Shown here one piece after another: positions 26,083 through 34,603 of a stretch of DNA of 64,000 nt; within the stretch, counting starts at the first letter, position 1, and every line of letters begins with the position of its first letter. The translations under genes and the position numbers were made by a program. This DNA is from Roseiarcus sp963770035 (lineage in GTDB: Bacteria > Pseudomonadota > Alphaproteobacteria > Rhizobiales > Beijerinckiaceae): positions 1 through 64,000 of the forward strand of contig CAVYON010000026.1 of assembly GCA_963770035.1 (NCBI GenBank), in the 5' to 3' direction. The notes below the pieces were generated by a model. The model was not told the DNA's origin. It saw only the letters and a list, made by a program, of their open reading frames with translations, and made no database searches.

Positions 26083-27573
26083 CTACCGCTCGCGCATCGC
26101 CTTCGAGCCTACCTCCATCACTGGGGAGAAAAGGTATTCGAGCAGACGGCGCGAGCCGGTCTTGATCTCCACGGTCGCGGCCATGCCCGAAGTCAGCGGA
26201 CGCGCGACCCCGTCGACCATGATGGTCGAAGCGTTGGGCTCGAGTTCGACCGCGAACACCAGATTTTGTGTCCGCACCGCGCCGGCGAAGCCGGACGCCT
26301 TGGACACGCGGGTCGGATCCCCCTCGATGGCGCTCGCGTCCGTCGAGGGAATGGCGTCCCTGGCGATGCGCACGACCCGGGCGTTGAGCGATCCGTAGCG
26401 GGTGAACGGAAACGAATCGACCTTGATCACCGCCTCCTGCCCGACGTGTACAAAGCCGATGTCCTGGTTGGGCACATAGGCTTCGATCTCCAGCCGCGAG
26501 CCCTGCGGGACGATCCGCATGATCTCCTGGCCGCTGTCGACGACCTGGCCGACATTGGTGATGATCGACGACTGGACGCGGCCGTCGATCGGCGCCCTGA
26601 GCGTGAGGGTGTCGACCATGGCTTCAGCCTTGGCCAGACGCTGCCGGGTCTCCTCGGCCTGCCGCTCGGCGGCGTCGAGCTTCTGCGCCTGATCCGACAG
26701 GAATGACTGAATCGCCTTCTCGCTGTCGCGGGCGATGACGTCGAGCCCGGTCGCCGCCGAGGCGAGTTGTTCCTGGTGGATGGCGAGTTGGGTCTGCTGA
26801 TATTGCAGGGTCTCGGTCGCGTCGATGACGGCGGATTTCGCGCCGGACTGCGAGGCGACCAGCTGGGCGCGCATGTCGACCCGCTCCTGCAGCGTCGCAA
26901 TCAGGTTCTTTTGCGTCGCGATCGTCTTCTCCAGCATATCGCGCTCGGCCGACTTCTGCGCCTTCTGGGCGTCGAAGGAGGCGATCGTCGCGGCAAGTTG
27001 GCCGAGGTCCGCCGCCAGCACGCCCTCCTCGCGCGCGCGCAGATTGGCTTCCATATTGGCGGCCCATGCGATGGCCGGGGGCGGAGAGAAGGCGCGGGCC
27101 CGGGCGGCTGCGAGCGCTGCGCGTCGACGCAGGCTCTCGGCCTCCGCCGATTTCAAGTCGACGCTGGCCGCCCTTACGTCGGCCTCCGCGGCCGACCGGT
27201 CGAGTTCGACCAGAACGTCGCCCGCCTTCACCCGCGCGTCGTTGGCGGCGTGGATGGCGACCACCCGGCCGGTCTCGACCGGCTCGATCACTTTCACCCG
27301 ACCGGTCGGCTGGAACTTGCCTTGCGCGGAGGCGATGATGTCGATGCGCCCGAAAAAGGCGAGCCCGAGGCCGACGACGACGAGCGCGCAAATGATCCAC
27401 AGGAAGGCCACGCGAACAGGAGACGCGGGCGTTTCCAAAATTTCAAGGACGGGCGCGAGAAATTCCCGGTCCGACGCCGCGCCGCGGCGAGCGTCGCGAA
27501 GCGATCCCGGCCCCCTCTGGAGCGGCCGCGTCGCAGGCGCTTCGGGGGCGATCGAGCGGACGACGTCGTTCAT
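26083..27573 (-). CDS. HlyD-family type I secretion periplasmic adaptor
   Basis: 496 residues; membrane fusion protein linking the inner-membrane ABC exporter to an outer-membrane channel. A cytoplasmic tail is followed by one membrane anchor (VAFLWIICALVVVGLGLAFF, about 53-72), then the biotinyl-lipoyl-like and beta-barrel parts (GKFQPTGRVKVIEPVETGRV; ANDARVKAGDVLVELDRSAA), a long coiled-coil hairpin (about 130-330) and the C-terminal LTLRAPIDGRVQSSIITNVG ... TSGMAATVEIKTGSRRLLEY. Start ATG 27573 overlaps the stop of the ABC gene by ATGA, so the pair is translationally coupled. Confidence 0.92.
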   Translation of the reverse strand: MNDVVRSIAPEAPATRPLQRGPGSLRDARRGAASDREFLAPVLEILETPASPVRVAFLWIICALVVVGLGLAFFGRIDIIASAQGKFQPTGRVKVIEPVETGRVVAIHAANDARVKAGDVLVELDRSAAEADVRAASVDLKSAEAESLRRRAALAAARARAFSPPPAIAWAANMEANLRAREEGVLAADLGQLAATIASFDAQKAQKSAERDMLEKTIATQKNLIATLQERVDMRAQLVASQSGAKSAVIDATETLQYQQTQLAIHQEQLASAATGLDVIARDSEKAIQSFLSDQAQKLDAAERQAEETRQRLAKAEAMVDTLTLRAPIDGRVQSSIITNVGQVVDSGQEIMRIVPQGSRLEIEAYVPNQDIGFVHVGQEAVIKVDSFPFTRYGSLNARVVRIARDAIPSTDASAIEGDPTRVSKASGFAGAVRTQNLVFAVELEPNASTIMVDGVARPLTSGMAATVEIKTGSRRLLEYLFSPVMEVGSKAMRER

Positions 27574-29738
27574 GCCGCCACCACCATCGGACTCGCCTGC
27601 AGGCCCCAAAGATAGGCGTAGAGCCCGCCCGGGCGGCGGATCAGCTCCTCGTGCGAGCCGGTTTCCACGATGCGCCCGTCGGCCATGCCCACGATTTGGT
27701 CGCAGCCGCGCACCGCCGCCAGCCGGTGGGCGACGATGATCACCGTCCGGTCCCTGACGATGCGACGCATGTTGCGCTGGACGATGCGTTCGCTCTCGTA
27801 GTCGAGAGCCGAAGTCGCCTCGTCGAGGATGAGGATCCGCGGGTTGGTGGCGAGCGCGCGAGCAATGGCGATCCGTTGCCGCTGTCCCCCCGACAGGTTG
27901 GCGCCGCGCTCCTCGATCATCGTGTCATAGCCTTCCGCGAGCCCGTTGATGAACTCATCGGCGCCGGCGAGGCCGGCGATCTCGATCACCTTCGCCCTCG
28001 GCATGACGGGATCGGCGAAAGCGATGTTCTCGTGGATGGTGCGGTTGAACAGCAGGTTCTCTTGCAGCACGACGCCGATGTGGCTGCGCAGCCACGAAGG
28101 GTCGACCTGGCTCAGGTCCGCGCCGTCGAGAAAAACCTGACCCTCGGACGGCAGGTAGAGGCGCTGCACGAGCTTGGTCAGCGTCGACTTGCCGGAGCCG
28201 GAAGGGCCGACGACGCCGATCGTCTCGCCGGGCGCGATCTCGAGCGAGACATGCTTGAGAACGTCCGCGGCGCCCGCGCGATAGCGGAAGGTGACGTCCC
28301 GGAATTCGAGGGCGCCGCGCGGGGTCGGCGGCGCAAGCCGCATCCGCGGCGCCGGTTCGGGCGGGGCGTTCAGGATGTCGCCCAAACGCTCGATCGAAAT
28401 CTGGACCTGCTGGAAGTCCTGCCAGATCTGCGACAGGCGAAGAATTGGCTGAACCGCCTGGGAGGCGATCATGTTGAAGGCGACGAGCGCTCCGACGCTG
28501 AGTTCGCCGTCGATCACGGCCTTGGCCCCGAAGAGCAGGATCGCCGCCGTCGTCAGCTTGCTGACGAACTGGATGCTGATCTGGCCGCCGGTTCCAAGCA
28601 TCGTCGCGGCGAAGCTTGTGCGGACGTAAGCCGCGAGCTTCTCTTCCCATTGGGCGCGCATGATCGGCTCGACCGCGGCCGACTTGATCGTCCCGGCGCC
28701 GACCACGGTCTCGACCAAAAACTGCTGGCTTGCCGCGCCGCGGTTGAACTTCTCGTTGATGAGATCGCGCAGCGCCGGACGAACAAGGAAGCCGATCAGA
28801 ATGTAGGCCGGCAGACCGATCAGCACGATCAGCGTGAGCGTCGTCGAGTAAGCGAACATCACCGCGACGAAGACGGCCGTGAAAGCCAGATCGATCACGG
28901 AAAAGAGTCCCTGTCCGGTCAGGAAGGCGCGGATCGTTTCCAGCTCGCGGACGCGGGCGACGGTCTGTCCGGCCGGACGGGTCTCGAAATACTGCATCGG
29001 AAGGCGCAAGAGATGCGCAAACAACCGCTGTCCGAGTTCGACGTCGATCCGATTGGTGGTGTGCGACAGCGCGTAGGCGCGCAGGTATTGCAGCGCCGAG
29101 TTGAACAGGCCGATCATGACGAGACCCGCGATCATGACGAACAGCGTCTCGTAGCCGCGATGCGTCAGGACCTTGTCGACGACGACCTGGAAGACGAGCG
29201 GCGTCGTCAGCGCGAAGATTTGTATGAACAGCGACGCCGCGAGCACATGCCCGAGCGGCTTGCGATAGCGCCACAGCGTCGGCAAAAACCAGCGCAGCCC
29301 GAACAGCTTCGGACTGATCCCGGCCCCGCCGACCCGACGGGCGACCAGCAGCGCCTGACCGTTGGCCTCTCGCGTGAGGTGTTCCAGCGTCAGATCGGCC
29401 GTCGCATGGGTGATCGGATCGACCAGCCGGCACAAGCCCGAGGCGCCCCGGCCGCCGTAGACGTAAAGCGCTCCGCTGCTCAGCCGGACGATTGCCGGGG
29501 TGGGAAGCTTGCCCATCCGGCGCTCGTCGACCCCGGTCGCCAGCCGGGCCTTCAACCCGAGCAACTTTGCGCCGCGAATAAGATCGAACTCGTCACAGTC
29601 ACGTTCGCCGAGCGCGAGCTCCCGATGAAGCTGCACCGGGTCGGCGCCAATTCTGTAGTAGGCGGCGATTCCGCACAACGCCCGAAGACCGCGATCAAGC
29701 GGCGTCGCTTCGCAGGACGGAGGGGCTGGCTGTTGCAT
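27570..29738 (-). CDS. Type I secretion ABC transporter with C39-like domain
   Basis: 722 residues, HlyB/RtxB-like. The N-terminal peptidase-C39-like domain (about 1-130, RGLRALCGIAAYYRIGADPV) lacks a recognisable catalytic Cys/His arrangement, so it is likely a substrate-binding rather than a cleaving domain. A six-helix exporter domain follows (about 165-440), then the ATPase: GVVGPSGSGKSTLTKLVQRL (Walker A), NLSGGQRQRIAIARAL (signature), RILILDEATSALD (Walker B). Start ATG 29738 (MQQPAPP) fits the family; the frame is open upstream to 29831. Coupled to the HlyD gene. Substrates are typically large RTX proteins; none is encoded nearby. Confidence 0.92.
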   Translation of the reverse strand: MQQPAPPSCEATPLDRGLRALCGIAAYYRIGADPVQLHRELALGERDCDEFDLIRGAKLLGLKARLATGVDERRMGKLPTPAIVRLSSGALYVYGGRGASGLCRLVDPITHATADLTLEHLTREANGQALLVARRVGGAGISPKLFGLRWFLPTLWRYRKPLGHVLAASLFIQIFALTTPLVFQVVVDKVLTHRGYETLFVMIAGLVMIGLFNSALQYLRAYALSHTTNRIDVELGQRLFAHLLRLPMQYFETRPAGQTVARVRELETIRAFLTGQGLFSVIDLAFTAVFVAVMFAYSTTLTLIVLIGLPAYILIGFLVRPALRDLINEKFNRGAASQQFLVETVVGAGTIKSAAVEPIMRAQWEEKLAAYVRTSFAATMLGTGGQISIQFVSKLTTAAILLFGAKAVIDGELSVGALVAFNMIASQAVQPILRLSQIWQDFQQVQISIERLGDILNAPPEPAPRMRLAPPTPRGALEFRDVTFRYRAGAADVLKHVSLEIAPGETIGVVGPSGSGKSTLTKLVQRLYLPSEGQVFLDGADLSQVDPSWLRSHIGVVLQENLLFNRTIHENIAFADPVMPRAKVIEIAGLAGADEFINGLAEGYDTMIEERGANLSGGQRQRIAIARALATNPRILILDEATSALDYESERIVQRNMRRIVRDRTVIIVAHRLAAVRGCDQIVGMADGRIVETGSHEELIRRPGGLYAYLWGLQASPMVVAA

Positions 29739-30037
29739 TGGCAAAGGCTCTCTCACGACGTCGCTTTGTGACGACGAAATTGGAAATGCTGTCGACCAGA
29801 GCTCGCCGCTTCTTCCAGTGGGCAATCGCACGGATAGGCCAATTCATCGTCCGCGTTATGCTATTATATCAGTCGAAGCCTTTCCGTGACTTGCGATCCC
29901 GTGCCGAGCGGGGCGGCTAATTCAAACGCACTATTTGGGCGCTATTCGTTTGACAGGCTTAGGCTGCCTGCACCTCAAGAATATCGCTCACAGCATCACG
30001 CTGCTTACAATTGGCATGGCACGGACCCGGCGAGCTC
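29739..30037. other. Intergenic region upstream of the secretion operon
   Basis: About 300 bp, locally AT-richer than its neighbours (for example the GCTATTATATCAG stretch near 29860). It should hold the promoter of the ABC/HlyD operon, but I see no box pair convincing enough to call, and no RNA gene. Confidence 0.35.
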
Positions 30038-30190
30038 TCATGCCGCCATCCTGTGTTTCTCCGCCGTTCGGAACACTTTGGCGCGAATCCCGAGACTAAT
30101 AAGGCGAGCGGCAAGAGTGTTGGCCGCCTCGCGGGTCGAGAACGCGCCGCGCAATCGCCACTCATCGTCTAGTATGTAAACAGCGTACAT
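30038..30190 (-). CDS. Small ORF, 50 aa, unknown function
   Basis: Minus-strand ATG at 30190 to TGA at 30038-30040. The product begins MYAVYILDDEWRLRGAFSTR and continues EAANTLAARLISLGIRAKVF, with alternating hydrophobic and charged residues that look like a small folded alpha/beta protein rather than a chance frame. GGAG lies about 8 bases before the ATG, and codon use is ordinary. It lies upstream of and codirectional with the type I secretion operon, about 300 bp away. I do not recognise a family. Confidence 0.5.
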   Translation of the reverse strand: MYAVYILDDEWRLRGAFSTREAANTLAARLISLGIRAKVFRTAEKHRMAA

Positions 30191-30421
30191 TGCAGAAGCT
30201 CCATCAAATTGGATCCGAGTTGGTCGTGACCGGCTCCGCTGAATCAGGCAACGTGAGCGTTAACGCGGCCAACCCGAAACCTTCGGTCGTCGCCTTCCCC
30301 TCGGTGTCGGTTGTATATGTATGGTTAATACAACTCTAGGTTTTATCAACAGGATAAATTGACGCACTTGCGCCGACGCCAACGATCGGGGGCGATTCAG
30401 CATCGCGCTGAACGATGCACC
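30191..30421. other. Intergenic region left of the Tn3-family transposon
   Basis: About 230 bp of mixed composition with an AT-rich patch around 30310-30360. Reading across the Tn3 insertion (joining 30421 to 34328) does not reveal an interrupted gene that I recognise. Confidence 0.4.
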
Positions 30422-30427
30422 AGGACA

Positions 30428-30472
30428 GGCCAGAAGTAACGAAAAGGCCTTCGGATACGCGTAAGGAGACAA
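30428..30472 (+). repeat. Left terminal inverted repeat of the Tn3-family element
   Basis: Begins GGCCAGAAGTAACGAAAAGG and ends near CGCGTAAGGAGAC. It matches the reverse complement of 34277-34321 at nearly every position, with isolated substitutions. The outer edge is set by the adjacent AGGACA repeat. Confidence 0.85.
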
Positions 30473-30482
30473 AGCAGGAACG

Positions 30483-33468
30483 TCAGGCGGCTCTGAGAAA
30501 TGCCTCGGACAGGGTGCGCAGCGGTCTCAATCCGGCATTGTTTTCCGACATGGCGTGCTCAGCTCCCCATACGTAGTCGCCGGTCAGGTTCACATGCTTC
30601 CAGCCCAGCGGGGACAGGTGAGCCAGCAGATGGTCGGGAATGTCCTCCGTCTGACGCAGCGTGGCGACGGCGCGCTCGAGGTATCGCGTGTTCCAAAGGA
30701 TGATCGCGGTGACGAGGAGGTTGAGGCCGGAAGCTCGGTGCTGCTGGTTTTCGTAAGTGCGATCGCGGATTTCGCCGAGCCGGTGGATGAAGACTGCCCG
30801 CGCCAGGCTGTTGCGGGCCTCGCCCTTGTTGAGCTCCTGGCCGGTCGTCCGCCGCAGTTCGGGATCCTCGATCCAGTCGAGGGTGAACAGGGTTCGCTCC
30901 AGCCGGCCAAGCTCGCGCAGCGCCGCGGCGACGCCGTTCTGCCGGGGATAGGAGGCGAGCTGACACATAATCAGCGAGGCGGTCACGGCGCCGGTGCGAA
31001 TCGAGGCGATGATGCGCAGGATTTACGACCAGTGGGCGCGAATCAGAGCGACATTGATGCGGCCTGCGATCAGCGGCTCGATCGTCGGATAGTCCGACGG
31101 TCTCCCGAAGCTGTAGAGGCGCCGGTGCTTCAGGCCCGGAATGCGCGGTGCGAACTGGAAGCCAAGGAGGGTGCAGAGCGCGAAGACGTGGTCGGAATCG
31201 CCGCCGCCGTCGGTATGATGGCGACGGGTCGAGACCTCGCTCTGATGATAGAGCAGCGCATCGAGCACATGCAGCGCCTCGCTCGCCGTCGCCGCGATCA
31301 ACTTGGTGAAGAATGGCGCGTAGCGGTCGGAGATATGGGTGTAGACCTTGAACCCCGGTTGCTGGCCGTAATGAGCATTGAGGCGGCCGGCGGCGCGGCC
31401 GAACCCACTGGCCTGGAAGAACTGCCCGTCGGACGACGAAGCAACGCCGCTGCCGAATATCGCCGCAAACGGCTCACGCTGTTGCTGATTGACCAGACGC
31501 CGCAGCGCCTCGGCATAGGTTTCCTCGCGGATGTGCCAGTCGGCCGTCCAGGCGAGCTGGCCGAGGCTGGCGATGCTGCACGCTTCGGCCATGCGGGTTG
31601 GGCCGAGATTGAGCCCGTCGGCGAGCAGAGCCGCCATGAGGATGCGGCCGCCGGCGGCCGCCTCGCCGGTCCGCAGATGGGTGAAGCAGTCGGGGAAGAG
31701 CGTCCACCCCGCCACTTCCGCCAGGAGATCGGTGATGCGAATGCGCGGCAGCATGGCATAGAGGCGAGCGGCCAAGGCGTCGGCCTCCGGCGGCGTGGAT
31801 TTCTCGATCGGCGCGATTTTCAGCACGCCCTTGTCGATCGTCACGTCGGGCAACAGGCCACCCTTCGCACAAAGCGTCAATGGCCGCCAGCCGTTCGTCC
31901 AGAAGCGCGCGACGGCTCTCGACGAAACGGTCGAAGTCCGCCTCGACCGCGACCGGCAACGTGTCGGCCTGCTGCAGGTCCTGCAGGGTCTCTTTCGAGA
32001 TCAGCCGTTCCTCGAAGGAGCGGTATTGCCGGCTGCCGACGACCCATACGTCGCCGGCGCGCAACCGGTCGCGCAACTCCGCCAGCACGCAGAGTTCGTA
32101 ATGACGACGGTCGATGGCGCCGCCGGGCGGCACATAAGGCGCCCAGCGCCGCCGAACGAACGCAGTCGGGGCGGATTCCGGCAGTTTGGCCGCGCTCGTG
32201 CGGTTTGCCTCGCGCAGCACGTCTATGGCGCGCATGAGTGAGGCCGAGGCCGGCACGCTCTCGAACCGGAACGTGTCGAGAAAGGCGGGCGACCAGCGCC
32301 GGATCCCAGCATAGTGCTCGCCGAGCTTTTGGTAGACATCGAACTCCTGCGGTCGCGCCAGCGTCTCGGCCTCGGCGACAGTCGCGCAAAACCGCTCCCA
32401 CGGGATCACCGCCGTGATCGCGCCAAAGGCATCCAGGTGGTCCTCGCGGGCGGCGATCAGCGCAGCGCCGACGCTCGCATAAAGACGGACCTTCTCGTTG
32501 ATGGCCCGGGCATCGGATTGGAAGGCGCGGGCATGGCGACCCTCGGCCTTGCGAAACATCGCGCCAATCAGGCGGTCAAACAGGTCGATCGCCTGGTCAG
32601 TCAGGCTGGCGGCGAGGTCTAGGCAGATGGCCACCAGCGTCGCGTGGCGGCGCTGCCGCTCGTAACCGGCGACATGCTGGACGGTTGTGCGGCCAGCCTC
32701 GCGAGCAAGCAGGGCAAGGCGCGCTTGGTGGACCAACCGTCCACGGCCAGACTCGATGCCGATCGCGCGGACATGCTCCAAGCGCTCGGTCAGACCGATC
32801 ATGGCGCCCGGCTTGGCGGCCTCCGGCATCTGCCGCAACCAGGTCAGCCAGTTCTGATTGGTCTCTTCCCGACGCTGCGTCAGCGCATCGAGCCTGCGTC
32901 GCTGCTCGGCGGTGAGACCATCGGTCAACCGGCGATAGACTTCCCGACGGGCCCGGTGGCGGAGCTTGGCGCAGAGCCGCTCGAGCGCGGGCGGCGACGG
33001 GACGACGATTCGGCGTTGCCGGCATGTCTCCATCGCCAGTTCTGCCAGACGGGCGAGCCGATCATCCTCGATGGCTTGCGGCAGAAGGACGCTTGCCAAT
33101 TCGGCTGCGGGGCGTTTGCCGAACGGACGAAGCCCGAGCTGCTCCTGGCATTCGACGGCATGACGCTGGCGGTTCCGCTCCGCCGCGAGATACTCGTCCA
33201 CCGCGTCCGGAAGAATCCCGATCTGCTCGGCGACGAATGCGAGCGGGATCGGAGGCGGACGCTCGCCCGAGCGCAACACTCGGCCGGGATGGCGCCGGTA
33301 GCAAAGCATGAGAGCGTAGCCGAGGCGGTTGTGATCTCCGCGGCAGCGCCGGATCGCTCCGAGATCGGCCTCTGACAGCGTGAAGTGGCGCACCAGGTCC
33401 CGTTGCTCGGTCGGCGGATCGAACAGCTCCGCAATCTGGGCTTCGTTCAATCGCTGCGGTCGCGCCAC
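30483..33468 (-). pseudogene. tnpA: Tn3-family transposase with a nonsense codon and a frameshift
   Basis: Corrected length is about 994 residues, normal for a TnpA (DDE fold). N-terminal part: MARPQRLNEAQIAELFDPPT, FTLSEADLGAIRRCRGDHNR. Catalytic part: LPDVTIDKGVLKIAP, WHIREETYAEALRRLVNQQQ, STRRHHTDGGGDSDHVFALC (central Asp region) and RQNGVAAALRELGRLERTLF. Two lesions: an indel at about 31868-31876 (after DERLAAIDALC) and a TAA at 31023-31025 that replaces the expected Glu codon in HWS-E-ILRIIASIRTG, after which the frame continues normally to 30483. The element therefore cannot supply its own full transposase unless these are sequence errors. Confidence 0.88.
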
Positions 33469-34062
33469 TCATGCCTCCTCGATCTTGACCCCCGCAGACC
33501 AACCGATCCGGGCCAGGGAGTCGAGGAGCGTGCTGCGCTTGATGCCGAAACTCCGGCAGACCGCGGCCTTGGTGGCCCCGCCGTCGAGCGCGGCCGTCAC
33601 CGCGGCGAGTTTCTCGACATCGATGGCGACGGGACGACCGCCGCGGCGACCGCGCCGCCGAGCTGCAGCGAGCCCGGCCTGGACCCGCTCCTGGATCAGC
33701 GACCGCTCGAACTGGGCGAGGGAGCCGAAAATGTGGAACAGGAACTCGCCCTGCGGCGTGGTCGTGTCCATCTGCTCGGTCAGCGAGCGGAAGGCGATGC
33801 CGCGCTTCTTGAGATCGGTCACCGTGGCGAGGAGGTGAGGCAGCGATCGGCCGAGCCGGTCCAGCTTCCAGACGACCAGGCAGTCGCCGGTTTTGATGAA
33901 AGCCAGCGCCTTGGCGAGGCCGGCGCGCTCGCCGCGACCGCCGGTAGCCCGATCCTCGAACAGGTGACGCTCATCGACCCCGGCGGCGAGGAGCGCGTCA
34001 CGCTGCAGGTCCAGAACCTGACGGTCACCGTTCGTCGACACGCGCATGTAACCGACCAGCAT
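33469..34062 (-). CDS. tnpR: Tn3-family resolvase (serine recombinase)
   Basis: 197 residues. It resolves cointegrates at res. Catalytic Ser9 lies in MLVGYMRVSTNGDRQVLDLQ, followed by DERHLFEDRATGGRGERAGL, LVVWKLDRLGRSLPHLL and the C-terminal helix-turn-helix (GGATKAAVCRSFGIKRSTLL). ATG 34062 is the natural start; the longer frame to 34095 adds nothing family-like. Its stop abuts the start of tnpA. Intact, unlike the transposase. Confidence 0.93.
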   Translation of the reverse strand: MLVGYMRVSTNGDRQVLDLQRDALLAAGVDERHLFEDRATGGRGERAGLAKALAFIKTGDCLVVWKLDRLGRSLPHLLATVTDLKKRGIAFRSLTEQMDTTTPQGEFLFHIFGSLAQFERSLIQERVQAGLAAARRRGRRGGRPVAIDVEKLAAVTAALDGGATKAAVCRSFGIKRSTLLDSLARIGWSAGVKIEEA

Positions 34063-34171
34063 GTGCGGAAAACCCCATCCAGCGAGTTTCCGCACAGTCT
34101 CACATTCCGACAGGGTTTGTCGTGCAGTTTCTGAGCCCGTGACAGGCAGTTTCTTCCCGTGCAGCGAGGAC

Positions 34172-34195
34172 GTCGGAAATCATCTGTTTCCCGAC
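34172..34195. promoter_or_regulatory. Candidate res subsite upstream of tnpR
   Basis: GTCGGAAATCATCTGTTTCC plus CGAC is an imperfect 24-bp palindrome located about 110 bp upstream of tnpR, where a Tn3 res region belongs. Further GTCGG/CCGAC half-sites occur at about 34107-34125. The site could serve both recombination and autoregulation of tnpR. Confidence 0.5.
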
Positions 34196-34276
34196 ATCGT
34201 CGCCGATCCGCCGGCCGGACCCGTTCAGACGATTTCTGGCGGAGTTCCGCGGCCTACACCGCGCGGTGTTCTCGAT

Positions 34277-34321
34277 TCGTCCCCTTATGCGTATCTGGAG
34301 GCCGTTTCGTTAGTTCTGGCC
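34277..34321 (-). repeat. Right terminal inverted repeat of the Tn3-family element
   Basis: Reads outward as ...CCTTATGCGTATCTGGAGGC and ends GTTCTGGCC directly before AGGACA (34322-34327). Reverse complement of the left end with scattered mismatches. Confidence 0.85.
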
Positions 34322-34327
34322 AGGACA

Positions 34328-34598
34328 GGTCTTACCGACATGCCTTCGCGCCGGAGTGGCTCCGGCCGCCGAGTCGGATCGACCTGACCCATTCGCTATC
34401 CTCTCGGAAATAGAGGAGCCGGGGTAGCGCACAGCCACTGCTCCGGGTGGTGGCTTCCAATAGTCGCGATCACTTTCCGCATGTTCGGGCGGCGCCACGA
34501 CCGGGCCCTCTCAGGTGGAGATCCGATGAGGGCGGGGGGGCACCGGTAAGGGTGGGTACCCCTGGTCTGTCGAACGACCTCAAGGAGCAAGCAGATCT
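34328..34598. other. Gene-free gap between the Tn3 element and the IS1380 element
   Basis: About 270 bp, with a G-run near 34530-34540. No frame that looks coding and no recognisable RNA or intron structure. Confidence 0.4.
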
Positions 34599-34603
34599 CT
34601 CAA

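Larger units (their letters stand above)
30428..34321 (-). mobile_element. Tn3-family transposon (about 3.9 kb) with readable ends
   Basis: The ends at 30428-30472 and 34277-34321 are inverted repeats: GGCCAGAA, a variable base, TAACGAAA, then GGCCT, GATACGC and TAAGG are shared in order. The inner TACGC(G/A)TAAGG resembles the conserved inner part of Tn3-family ends. The element is flanked on both sides by AGGACA (30422-30427 and 34322-34327), a probable target duplication; Tn3 elements usually make 5 bp, so one base may be coincidental. It carries tnpR and tnpA only, with a candidate res site, and no passenger genes. Confidence 0.85.

Noticed and set aside
27651..29771. A 706-codon plus-strand frame opposite the ABC transporter gene
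   Set aside because: Mirror frame of a gene with full Walker A, signature and Walker B motifs; no features of its own.
34328..34598. Possible group II intron end between Tn3 and IS1380
   Set aside because: No domain V-like hairpin and no reverse transcriptase remnant could be found.
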